Shown here: piece after piece, positions 53,141-60,922 of the stretch
How the letters are laid out: each line of letters starts with the position of its first letter
How positions within the stretch are numbered: the first letter of the stretch is position 1
Assembly: GCA_030750975.1 (NCBI GenBank)
Contig: JASMHC010000003.1
Coordinates: 1 to 64,000 of the forward strand
From: Paracoccaceae bacterium
Lineage (GTDB): Bacteria; Pseudomonadota; Alphaproteobacteria; Rhodobacterales; Rhodobacteraceae
Direction: 5' to 3'
DNA length: 64,000 nucleotides
Translations under genes and position numbers: made by a program
Notes under the pieces: model-generated
What the model saw: only the letters and a program-made list of their open reading frames with translations
The model's database searches: none
Told to the model about the DNA's origin: nothing

Positions 53141-54421
53141 ATGACCCTGACACTGGACCGCAAAACTTCATCCTGTGACTGTGATCAAACCAATACCGGT
53201 CAGGCACTGATCCGCGTCGATGAAGCGCTTGCGCTGATTTCAGAAGCGACACACACCGTAGCCGGATCAGAGCTGGTTGATTTGAACAATGCCAAAGGCA
53301 GGGTTCTTGCGGCTCCGGTCTTTGCCCGCGCAAATCTGCCACCTTTCGACAATTCGGCCATGGACGGCTATGCCGTGAACACCGACAGCCTGCATGGCAA
53401 CGGTCCGTGGCGCCTTGACGTGACAGACCGCATTCCCGCAGGCCAGACCGGACAATCGGCCCCGCCCCCAAACGGCGCGGTGCGTATCTTTACCGGCGCG
53501 CCCGTGCCGCAGGCCTTCAATGCGGTGGTCAAGCAGGAAGATGTCACGCGGGTCGGCGACACCATCATCCTGACGAAACGCCCCCGACCGGGAAACAATC
53601 TGCGATTTGCCGGCGAAGAACGTGCAAAGGGCGATCTGGTTCTGCCCTCGGGTATGATGCTTGATGATCGGGCCGTGGCCGCCTGTGCGGCCTCGGGCAA
53701 TGGCGCGATTGACGTCATTCGAAAGCTGCGCGTGTCGCTGGTGGTCACCGGAAATGAAATTCGGGACGCAAGCGGAGCAATCGAAGGGGCTGGCATATGG
53801 GACGTGAACAAGCCCATGTTATGCGCTGCTTTGAACACCCCTCGTGTCGATTTGCAGGTGGTAAAAAACTGCCCCGACACCCGTTTGGCGCTGACGGCCG
53901 AGTTCAGCGAATTGGCCGAAACATCGGACCTTATCGTCACAACCGGGGCCGTATCCGTTGGCGAAGAAGACCACGCCCGCCCCGCCTTTGCAGAAGCGGG
54001 CGGCGAGATCATTTTCAACGGTGTCGCGATAAAGCCGGGCAAGCCGGTGTCCTTTGGCCGGATCGGAAACGCAATTTGGCTCGGCCTGCCGGGAAACCCC
54101 TTGTCGGCCTATGTAACCTGGCAGCTTTTCGGCAAAACGACATGCAACCGGCTGGCAGGCCTATCCGAGCCTGAGCCGCCGATGCACAGCGTCATCCTTG
54201 GAAACGCGGTCCGCCACAGGGAAGGCAGGGCCGAGTTTCGACTGGCGAAAACTGATCGCCAAGCCCAATTGGGCAGGACGGTTGTGACCACGGATGTGGC
54301 AACGCATTCGGGGCGGATCACGTCGCTGCCCATGATGGACGGTGTTGTGGTTATCCCGGCCGATACCGACCATTTGCCGGCTGGTGCACTTGCTGATTTC
54401 CTTCCTTTTACCGACTGTTAG
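53141..54421 (+). CDS. moeA: Molybdopterin molybdenumtransferase
   Basis: MoeA inserts molybdenum into adenylated molybdopterin. The 426-aa protein has the MoeA N-terminal region with FDNSAMDGYAV, the MoaB-like domain with VTTGAVSVGEEDH, and the GKPVSFGRIGNAIWLGLPGNPLSA segment. The first 25 residues, with CDCDQTNT, are an extension beyond the usual start. Its presence in the nar operon would tie cofactor supply to nitrate respiration. AAAGG precedes ATG 53141. Confidence 0.94.
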   Translation: MTLTLDRKTSSCDCDQTNTGQALIRVDEALALISEATHTVAGSELVDLNNAKGRVLAAPVFARANLPPFDNSAMDGYAVNTDSLHGNGPWRLDVTDRIPAGQTGQSAPPPNGAVRIFTGAPVPQAFNAVVKQEDVTRVGDTIILTKRPRPGNNLRFAGEERAKGDLVLPSGMMLDDRAVAACAASGNGAIDVIRKLRVSLVVTGNEIRDASGAIEGAGIWDVNKPMLCAALNTPRVDLQVVKNCPDTRLALTAEFSELAETSDLIVTTGAVSVGEEDHARPAFAEAGGEIIFNGVAIKPGKPVSFGRIGNAIWLGLPGNPLSAYVTWQLFGKTTCNRLAGLSEPEPPMHSVILGNAVRHREGRAEFRLAKTDRQAQLGRTVVTTDVATHSGRITSLPMMDGVVVIPADTDHLPAGALADFLPFTDC

Positions 54422-54432
54422 AGGATCACCGT

Positions 54433-54954
54433 ATGAACATAGCCTACACAATCGCCGACGGGCGCGGGGAAACCGATTTATTGCTTTATAACGTCGCGCA
54501 ACAGCTAAAGGTCCGTGGTTTCAAAACGGCCGGTACGGTTCAGATCAATACCGGACGGGCCAAATCGGGGCATTGCGACATGGATGTGCAGGTTTTGCCC
54601 AATGGGCAAATCATCAGGATTTCCCAGGATCTCGGTGAAGGTGCCAAAGGGTGCCGGTTGAACCCAGAAGCGCTTGAAACCGCCGTCGGGCTGGTTGAGG
54701 CGCAGCTCGCCGATGGCGCGGACATTCTGATCGTCAACAAGTTCGGCAAACACGAGGCCGAAGGCCGGGGTTTTCGCAATGCGATTGCAATGGCGGTTTC
54801 TCTGGATTGCCCGGTTCTGGTCGGAACCAATTCGCTGAACCGCGATGCGCTGTGCGAATTTACCGGCGGCGCGGCAAAATGGCTGCCTGCCAAAGATCAA
54901 TTGATCATCGACTGGCTTGAGCAACATTTTTGTGCAACTGCATTGGCAAGCTGA
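54433..54954 (+). CDS. DUF2478 family protein
   Basis: The 173-aa product matches the DUF2478 pattern: an N-terminal P-loop-like region without a classic Walker A (MNIAYTIADGRGETDLLLYN), then CDMDVQVLPNG and ADILIVNKFGKHEAEGRGFR. This resembles nucleotide-binding folds. Members are often found near molybdoenzyme genes, so a part in Mo-cofactor handling is plausible. It follows moeA by 11 nt. Confidence 0.8.
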   Translation: MNIAYTIADGRGETDLLLYNVAQQLKVRGFKTAGTVQINTGRAKSGHCDMDVQVLPNGQIIRISQDLGEGAKGCRLNPEALETAVGLVEAQLADGADILIVNKFGKHEAEGRGFRNAIAMAVSLDCPVLVGTNSLNRDALCEFTGGAAKWLPAKDQLIIDWLEQHFCATALAS

Positions 54955-54969
54955 CGGAGTAAGCCCAAG

Positions 54970-55335
54970 ATGCGCACCAGACCGGATCATATCGAAGTTC
55001 TGCAACTTTCCTTCGGAGAGGTCGAAGTGGACGAAGCCGGATATCTTTTTGACCCGTCAAACTGGCATCCAGACTTTGCAAGGATGATCGCCCGGAAAGA
55101 AGGGATCGATCTGAATGATCTGCACTGGCGTGTTATTGACTTCATGCGCGATTATCAGGACGCCAACGGCATCGCTGCGGATGCAAGGTTTTCAATCCGG
55201 TTCCTAGGCGAACAGCTTGGTATTTCCAAAGCCGACGCGAAGCAAAAGTTGTTTGAGTTGTTTCCCGAGGGCTATGTAAAGCAGGCCTGCAAGATGGCCG
55301 GCATGCGCCAGCCAAGGGCCTGGAGCACCGGTTAG
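54970..55335 (+). CDS. DsrC/TusE-family protein lacking the C-terminal cysteine
   Basis: The 121-aa product has the DsrC/TusE fold (DEAGYLFDPSNWHPDFARMIA, RFLGEQLGISKADAKQKLFELFPEG). DsrC has two C-terminal cysteines 11 residues apart, and TusE keeps only the last one. Here Cys107 is at the first position, while residue 118 is Trp in CKMAGMRQPRAWSTG. The sulfur-relay cysteine of TusE is therefore absent. It is the last gene of the nar operon. It may act as a regulator or use Cys107 in a different way. Confidence 0.87.
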   Translation: MRTRPDHIEVLQLSFGEVEVDEAGYLFDPSNWHPDFARMIARKEGIDLNDLHWRVIDFMRDYQDANGIAADARFSIRFLGEQLGISKADAKQKLFELFPEGYVKQACKMAGMRQPRAWSTG

Positions 55336-55381
55336 GGCGGAAATCCAACGGTTATGTACCTACCGCAACCGCGAATTCGCC

Positions 55382-56920
55382 TTAGCGTTTTGGCGTTTCG
55401 GCAAACACATCCGCGTAGCGTTCGCGCAGCAGGTTTTTCTGAACCTTGCCCATAGTGTTGCGTGGAAGCTCGTCCACGATAAACACTTCCCGTGGCTGCT
55501 TGAACCTGGCCAGATCACTGGCCACCCCATCCAGGATATCCCCGGCGGCCAGCGCAACGCCATGTTCGGGAACGACCACGGCAACGACGCCTTCGCCGAA
55601 ATCCGGGTGCGGAACACCAATCACCGAGCTTTCGTTCACGCCCGGCAAATCGTCAATCAGAAGCTCAATTTCTTTCGGATAGACGTTGTATCCTCCGGTG
55701 ATAATCAGATCCTTGCTTCGGCCGACAATGTGGACATACCCGTCTTCATCAATCTTTCCCAGATCACCGGTTATGAAATACCCGTTTTCACGCAGTTCTT
55801 CGGCGGTTTTTTCAGGCATTCTCCAATAGCCGGAAAAAACGTTGGGGCCGCGCACTTCGATCATACCGATGTCGCCTCGTGGCAGCGTTTCGCCCGTTTC
55901 GGGGTCGGTCACGATCAGCTCGACATCGGGAAGCGGAAAGCCAACCGTTCCCGCCTTACGCTCACCTTCATACGGGTTCGAGGTGTTCATATTGGTTTCG
56001 GTCATCCCGTAGCGCTCAAGGATCGCGTGTCCGGTGGCTTTGCGCCAAAGGGCGTGCGTTTCGGCCAGCAAAGGCGCCGAACCGGACACGAACAGACGCA
56101 TACCTTTGGATACTTCGGCCAGTGCATCATGCCCCAGTAAACGCACATAGAATGTCGGCACGCCCATCAAAACCGAAGAAACCGGCATGTACGACAGGAT
56201 ATCATCGGCATCGAAACTGGCCATGAAAATGAGCGAAGAACCAGCCATAAGCGTAATATTCGAAGCCACGAACAACCCGTGGGTATGGAAAATCGGCAAA
56301 GCGTGGATCAGAACATCGTCTTTGGTGAACCGCCAATAGTCCTTAAGGGTTTCGGAATTTGACGCAAGCGCACCATGGCTTAGCATCGCCCCTTTCGAGC
56401 GGCCGGTTGTTCCCGAAGTATAAAGGATTGCCGCCAAGTCACTTTCGTTTCGGGCGACCGCCTTGAACCCGGCCGGATGTTCAAATTGCGCCTGCACCAA
56501 GCTGCCGGTCTCGTTTGCGTCGAGGGTGAAAACAGCCTCAACCCCTGTCTGGCTTGCGATCTCTTCAAGCTCGTCCTGTTTGGCCGAGGTGCACACCAGA
56601 ATGCGGGGGTTTGCATCGCCAAGAAAATACGCCAGCTCGGCACCGGTATAGGCTGTGTTCAACGGCAGAAAAACACCCCCGGCAAGCACGGTGCCCAGGT
56701 AAAGCTCTAACATCGCCTGAGTTTTCGGGGCCTGAACGGCAACCCTATCTCCGGGTTTCAACCCCGAAGCGACAAGCGCCGAAGCCATTCTTTCCGCGTT
56801 TTCAAAGAACGCGCCATAGGTGACGGTCTTGCCTGTCTGGTGGTTTTTAAGAAAGGTCGCGTTCTCTCGGCCAATGCTGGCAACGCGCAGGCGAAATGCA
56901 AGGTGGTTTGCGTCATACAT
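55382..56920 (-). CDS. matB: Malonyl-CoA synthetase-like acyl-CoA ligase
   Basis: The 512-aa AMP-forming ligase has the P-loop YTSGTTGRSKGAMLSH, and the segment ERYGMTETNMNTSNPYEGER is typical of MatB. The C-terminal motif GRSKDLIITGGYNVYPKEIE and catalytic lysine region PRNTMGKVQKNLL are intact. It would activate malonate or methylmalonate with CoA. It stands alone, convergent with the nar operon, and no malonate transporter or decarboxylase is near. Confidence 0.88.
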   Translation of the reverse strand: MYDANHLAFRLRVASIGRENATFLKNHQTGKTVTYGAFFENAERMASALVASGLKPGDRVAVQAPKTQAMLELYLGTVLAGGVFLPLNTAYTGAELAYFLGDANPRILVCTSAKQDELEEIASQTGVEAVFTLDANETGSLVQAQFEHPAGFKAVARNESDLAAILYTSGTTGRSKGAMLSHGALASNSETLKDYWRFTKDDVLIHALPIFHTHGLFVASNITLMAGSSLIFMASFDADDILSYMPVSSVLMGVPTFYVRLLGHDALAEVSKGMRLFVSGSAPLLAETHALWRKATGHAILERYGMTETNMNTSNPYEGERKAGTVGFPLPDVELIVTDPETGETLPRGDIGMIEVRGPNVFSGYWRMPEKTAEELRENGYFITGDLGKIDEDGYVHIVGRSKDLIITGGYNVYPKEIELLIDDLPGVNESSVIGVPHPDFGEGVVAVVVPEHGVALAAGDILDGVASDLARFKQPREVFIVDELPRNTMGKVQKNLLRERYADVFAETPKR

Positions 56921-57215
56921 CTCGGGTTCCTTTCACATTTGCCAAGGCTCGTTCCCTCCAAGGTACGGCGGGTTCCCGCACCGTGGCGGCGTTGCGAGGG
57001 CACGAACTCATGTGGGACCCATCCTATAGATTGATAACCAGATCACCCCAAGCGCAAATTGGCCGAGCCTCGCGGATCGGATTTCAGGGGGAAGTCCTGA
57101 ATAAGCGGATCATTTCCGCGGCTCATAAATGCCGGATCGCCGGAAAGAGAACCTTTCCGGCTTTGATCACGGCAATAGACAGGTGTTTCTGCCTTGGGAA
57201 GCGTGAAGGATGCCC
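56921..57215. other. Gap between two minus-strand genes
   Basis: This stretch of about 295 bases has no supported gene. Its left end should carry the matB promoter. It contains the hairpin at 57139-57161, which probably ends the upstream membrane-protein transcript. Confidence 0.45.
57139..57161. terminator. Perfect hairpin GCCGGAAAG/CTTTCCGGC
   Basis: Two 9-bp perfect arms (57139-57147 and 57153-57161) enclose a 5-nt loop. A TTT follows on the plus strand only. It lies 55 bases past the stop of the minus-strand gene at 57216, and it may act as a weak terminator there. Confidence 0.5.
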
Positions 57216-57914
57216 TTACGCGGCGCTGGCCTGCTCTCGCATGCGGGCGCGGCGCCAGGTCACGATTGATGCCGCGCTTTGGGCGAGGACAACCAACAGC
57301 ACCAATCCGATAAAGGGCAGCTGTGCCCAATTCGGCTCGGGTATCGCGCGGTGATAATCGAGAAAATGCACGAACAGGAAATAGGCGGTATGCGCTACGA
57401 CCAGCCACCACAGGACATAGGCCCCCTGTTGCAGATACTTCCACACGCTGTTTCCCAGAATACGCTGACTTAGGTTATTGGACGTGATCGCCAGCACGAA
57501 ACCATACAAAAGCGCCAGAATTCCAAGGGCGTTGCCAAGCGCAAAGCCGTGCCTGACCATGACGTATTGCTGCAATCCCGGGTGGAATTCGAAGCCGAAA
57601 AGACGCCAAAGATCCAGTTCGACCCATCCGAACAGAATGATGATCGTGTGAATGAGGGCTGCAACCACAGCCCAAATGCCCAGCTCGCGCCGATAGGGTA
57701 AAAGGCTTCGAAGCCACTTTTTGTTTGCCAGCCTCGAAACGGGACCAATAACCATGGCGAAAGATATAAGAACCAACGAAACATCGCCTATCGCCCGGTT
57801 ATAGCGATGCATTTCCGACCATTCCGCACGCGAATACAGAAAAGCGACAAATAACAGAATGGATAATAGAAGAACTACAAAATGCCTTACGAACGTAGGT
57901 CGTGATCTTAGCAT
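57216..57914 (-). CDS. Ferric-reductase-like transmembrane b-haem protein
   Basis: The 232-aa product has about six membrane helices and the ferric reductase-like/MsrQ arrangement. Candidate haem histidines lie in VVAALIHTIIILFGW, VMVRHGFALG and LVVAHTAYFLFVHFLDYH. It has no flavin or NAD domain, so it needs an electron donor. It could serve methionine sulfoxide repair or metal reduction. It is downstream of, and on the same strand as, the beta-propeller gene but separated by a terminator. Confidence 0.8.
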   Translation of the reverse strand: MLRSRPTFVRHFVVLLLSILLFVAFLYSRAEWSEMHRYNRAIGDVSLVLISFAMVIGPVSRLANKKWLRSLLPYRRELGIWAVVAALIHTIIILFGWVELDLWRLFGFEFHPGLQQYVMVRHGFALGNALGILALLYGFVLAITSNNLSQRILGNSVWKYLQQGAYVLWWLVVAHTAYFLFVHFLDYHRAIPEPNWAQLPFIGLVLLVVLAQSAASIVTWRRARMREQASAA

Positions 57915-57984
57915 TGAATACCTCGCCTGATAGTGTTGGTTGGGTTTGCGAACCGGATTTTCCGGCTTTTTATCATTGACTACG

Positions 57985-58026
57985 AAAAACCGCGATCCGG
58001 GAGTTAAATGAAACCCCGGATCGCGG
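57985..58026 (-). terminator. Terminator of the beta-propeller gene
   Basis: CCGCGATCCGGG (57990-58001) and CCCGGATCGCGG (58015-58026) form a perfect 12-bp stem. Read on the minus strand it is followed by GTTTTTC. It begins just 9 nt beyond the stop of the 58035 gene. Confidence 0.88.
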
Positions 58027-58034
58027 GTTTCCGA

Positions 58035-59099
58035 TTATTTGCGGACCACCATCTGGTGTCCTTCACCTTCAATCTGGATTTCGTCGACCTCTGTCAACGT
58101 TTGCGCATCAACCACCCAGACTTTCGGCTCATCTCTGCTTGAGACATAAACCGTGTCTTCACCAGGGACGGTTGTCAGGTGATACGGCGCAGGGGCCAAA
58201 GTCTTGGCCGTCAGCGCACCAGACCCGAGATCGATCGAAACGATACGATCAGTTCCTTTTGCTGCAACAAACAACGACGCACGATCATCTGACAGGTCCA
58301 AGCCGTGGATTTCTCCGCCGATTTCAAAGCGGCCCGTTTCCTGACCATTGGTCAGATCAAGCTCGATGACGGTTCCGACATCTGAATCCGCCACATACAG
58401 CTTGTTTGTTTCGGCATCGAGTGCAAGGTGCTCGGGCGTATCACCAGACACCATGTTCCGCCGAACTATGCCGCGCTTCAGATCAACTTCGCTGACCGTT
58501 CCGTTTCCTGCGTTCGATACGTAAAAAACGTCGCTACTTGCGCCAAACGCCGCATAATTTGGCATGGGTCCGGTTGGAATCCAGGCAATCAGCTCAAAAT
58601 TTTCAAGATCGACGATTGACACGCCGTCGCCACTTGGATGGGTCGAAACCGCATACTTGCCGTTTGGCGACATCGAAACGTGGTGCACGGCACCGGGGAC
58701 TTCGATCTTGCGGACAACGGCCGAGGATTCCGCGTCAATCACTGACAGCATGCTGATCCCTGCATCCGAAGGGCCAAGCACCTTTTTCGGCTTGGCATGG
58801 TGAACGGCATGCTCATCCTCGCTGACAGTGTCGGGTTTTGCCATATCGGCAACCTCGTCACGGTCGAACTCCATATAGCTTCCTGCCACGAGGTAAGGTG
58901 AGTTCGGACTTCCCGCCAGACCGTGGACAGCTTCGACATCTGCGATGCTGCCCACGTTTTTGCCAGACTCAAAGTCGATTACCCGGATAGCGTCGGCACT
59001 GCCCTCGGGGATAAATACGCGGGCCGCGTCAGCATTGGCAATCGTCGCGGTCAAGGATGTTGTTGCCAGAACAACCGCTATTGCACTTCTAAATTTCAT
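58035..59099 (-). CDS. Secreted YncE-like beta-propeller protein
   Basis: The 354-aa product has a signal peptide (AIAVVLATTSLTATIANADA) and repeated propeller blades of the YncE type (VFIPEGSADAIRVIDFESG, YAVSTHPSGDGVSIVDLENF, KLYVADSDVGTVIELDL, TVYVSSRDEPKVWVVDA). An insertion around residues 84-110 is charged and His-rich (EDEHAVHHAKPKK), a possible metal site. It is downstream of the Met-rich EF-hand gene on the same strand, 91 nt away. Function unknown. Confidence 0.85.
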   Translation of the reverse strand: MKFRSAIAVVLATTSLTATIANADAARVFIPEGSADAIRVIDFESGKNVGSIADVEAVHGLAGSPNSPYLVAGSYMEFDRDEVADMAKPDTVSEDEHAVHHAKPKKVLGPSDAGISMLSVIDAESSAVVRKIEVPGAVHHVSMSPNGKYAVSTHPSGDGVSIVDLENFELIAWIPTGPMPNYAAFGASSDVFYVSNAGNGTVSEVDLKRGIVRRNMVSGDTPEHLALDAETNKLYVADSDVGTVIELDLTNGQETGRFEIGGEIHGLDLSDDRASLFVAAKGTDRIVSIDLGSGALTAKTLAPAPYHLTTVPGEDTVYVSSRDEPKVWVVDAQTLTEVDEIQIEGEGHQMVVRK

Positions 59100-59190
59100 A
59101 GGTCGGTTCCTATTCTTGGTTGTTTCGTCAATTCACCCTTTTCACAGGTTCATTGAGTCTTGGTACTTGGAGATTACGGCCGGGGCGCCA

Positions 59191-60030
59191 TTAGTTGCCC
59201 ATTTGCCCCTGCTGCATTCCCATCTGATCGACAGGCACACCGATTTCACCTTGCGAAACCATGCCGTCTCCATCTGCGTCAAGCATCTGGAACGTAGAGG
59301 TCATGTTCTCGCGGATCATGGCTGCGTGCATCGGCTCGAACTCGGCGATGGACAATGCGCCGTCACCATCCGTGTCGGACATCATGTACATGGATTGGAG
59401 CCTTTTCATTGCTTCCTCATTTGAAAGCGATCCGTCACCAAACATACCCATGCCGCCCATCATACCGGCACCACCAAAATTTGAGCCGCCCATCATGCCG
59501 CCCATCATTCCGTTGGTGCCTAAATTCGAGCCGCCCATCATGCCGCCCATCATGCCATTACCGCCCATGCTGGAGCCGCCAAGGTTGCCGAAGCCACCCA
59601 TGTTGGAGCCACCCATCATGCCGCTTCCGCCAAAATTCGAGCCGCCCATCATGCCGCCCATCATGCCGTTGCCGCCCATGTTGCCGAAGCCACCCATGTT
59701 GGATCCGCCCATGTTGCCGCCATGCATTTTCATCATCATTTGCATCATGGACATCATCATTTTCTGATGTTCAGCCATCTGAGAAGCATTCATGCCACCG
59801 CCCATCGCGCCAGTCGAATTCGCGTATCCGCCACCCATCTGGCTGGTCGAATTCATCATTCCTCCACCCATCTGACCGGCCTGGCCCATTACGCCATTGC
59901 CCATATTGTCCGACGCAACAACGCCGCCGGTTGCGGTGTCATTATCGTCGTGATTGGCGTCAGCAAAAGCTGCCCCTGCGCCGATAGTACCGATTACGAA
60001 TGCCAGAGGGATAATTCTTGATTTTGACAT
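59191..60030 (-). CDS. Secreted Met/Gly-rich protein with paired EF-hands
   Basis: I do not know a named family for this 279-aa protein. A signal peptide ends near Ala23. Residues about 43-196 are a low-complexity array of MGG, GMMGG and SNMGG/SNFGG units, with a Met-dense helix at 85-102. About 54 of 279 residues are Met and none is Cys. Two canonical EF-hand loops follow: DTDGDGALSIAE (219-230) and DADGDGMVSQGE (251-262). Met clusters with a few His (27, 88, 103, 235) suggest Cu(I)/Ag(I) binding or sacrificial Met oxidation in the periplasm. It is divergent from a two-component system. Confidence 0.75.
   Translation of the reverse strand: MSKSRIIPLAFVIGTIGAGAAFADANHDDNDTATGGVVASDNMGNGVMGQAGQMGGGMMNSTSQMGGGYANSTGAMGGGMNASQMAEHQKMMMSMMQMMMKMHGGNMGGSNMGGFGNMGGNGMMGGMMGGSNFGGSGMMGGSNMGGFGNLGGSSMGGNGMMGGMMGGSNLGTNGMMGGMMGGSNFGGAGMMGGMGMFGDGSLSNEEAMKRLQSMYMMSDTDGDGALSIAEFEPMHAAMIRENMTSTFQMLDADGDGMVSQGEIGVPVDQMGMQQGQMGN
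59449..59724 (-). repeat. Degenerate tandem repeat encoding GGMMGG/SNMGG units
   Basis: The DNA repeats units such as CCGCCCATCATGCCGCCC in near-identical tandem copies across this segment of the Met-rich gene. Copies differ mainly by SNF, SNM or SNL and FGN variants in the protein. Such arrays expand and contract easily. Confidence 0.7.
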
Positions 60031-60108
60031 GGTCTTTACCTTTCAACTGTCTGCGAAACTTATGTGACCAAGTTTCCCGCAATTGAAATACAAATGCCAA
60101 CACTCGAA

Positions 60109-60144
60109 TGTATCAGTCTGTCGCGTAAGTATTGCTTTGATACA
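60109..60144. promoter_or_regulatory. Inverted repeats in the divergent promoter region
   Basis: TGTATCA (60109-60115) and TGATACA (60138-60144) are inverted arms. A second pair, TGTCGC (about 60119-60124) and GCGACA (about 60149-60154), interleaves with them. They lie between the Met-rich gene (60030) and the response regulator (60200). They are good candidates for the regulator's binding site, controlling both directions. Confidence 0.5.
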
Positions 60145-60199
60145 CTTGGCGACAAAAATGGACTGCCCCTTGTTACATTGATGGAATATTGTCTCTCAG

Positions 60200-60922
60200 A
60201 TGACGCGCATACCTCATATAATGGTCGTCGATGACCACCAGCAAATTCGTGACAGCCTTTCGCGCTATCTCGAAAAGAACGGGTTGCGTGTCACAACCGC
60301 GAAAGATGCCCATGACATGGACATCAAGCGCGCATCCGGTAACTTCGATCTGATCGTTCTGGACATTATGATGCCAGGGGAAGACGGGCTTTCCGCATGC
60401 CGAAGGATCACCTCTGAAACCAACATCCCGGTCATCCTTCTGACGGCACTGGCCGAAGAAACCGACCGGATCGTCGGTTTGGAACTGGGGGCAGACGATT
60501 ACCTTCCAAAACCGTTCAATCCACGGGAATTGCTTGCGCGGATAAAGGCGGTTCTGCGCCGCAGTGAAAAAACCGAGGAATTTACCGGTGAACTCAGAGG
60601 TAAAAAGGTGCGGTTCGAGCATCTGACCCTGCTCGTCGACCGGCAAACCCTGACCGATGACACCGGCAAAGAGACACCGCTTACCCCGTCTGAATTCAAG
60701 CTTCTGGCAGCATTGCTTGAAAGGCCTGGTGTCGTTCTAAGCCGCGACCAGTTGCTTGACCTGTCGCAAGGCACGTCTTTGGGTCCGCTGGATCGGAAAA
60801 TCGACAACCAGATATCGCGGCTGCGCCGCAAAGTCGAACCGGACATATTGCGGCCAAGGATTATCAAGACCATTCGCAGCGGGGGCTATTGCCTTTCGGT
60901 GAAAGTTGAGGTGGTCGAATGA
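60200..60922 (+). CDS. OmpR-family response regulator
   Basis: The 240-aa product has a REC domain (VVDDHQQ, Asp55 in LIVLDIMMPGEDG, LPKPFNPRE) and a winged-helix domain (LTPSEFKLLAALLERPG, RKIDNQISRLRRKVE, TIRSGGYCLSV). It overlaps the kinase gene by 4 nt. It is divergent from the Met-rich EF-hand gene, which it probably controls. The ribosome site before ATG 60200 is weak. Confidence 0.92.
   Translation: MTRIPHIMVVDDHQQIRDSLSRYLEKNGLRVTTAKDAHDMDIKRASGNFDLIVLDIMMPGEDGLSACRRITSETNIPVILLTALAEETDRIVGLELGADDYLPKPFNPRELLARIKAVLRRSEKTEEFTGELRGKKVRFEHLTLLVDRQTLTDDTGKETPLTPSEFKLLAALLERPGVVLSRDQLLDLSQGTSLGPLDRKIDNQISRLRRKVEPDILRPRIIKTIRSGGYCLSVKVEVVE

Noticed and set aside
59449-59724. Possible CRISPR array
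   Set aside because: The repeats are short, degenerate, without unique spacers, and lie in frame within a gene with signal peptide and EF-hands.
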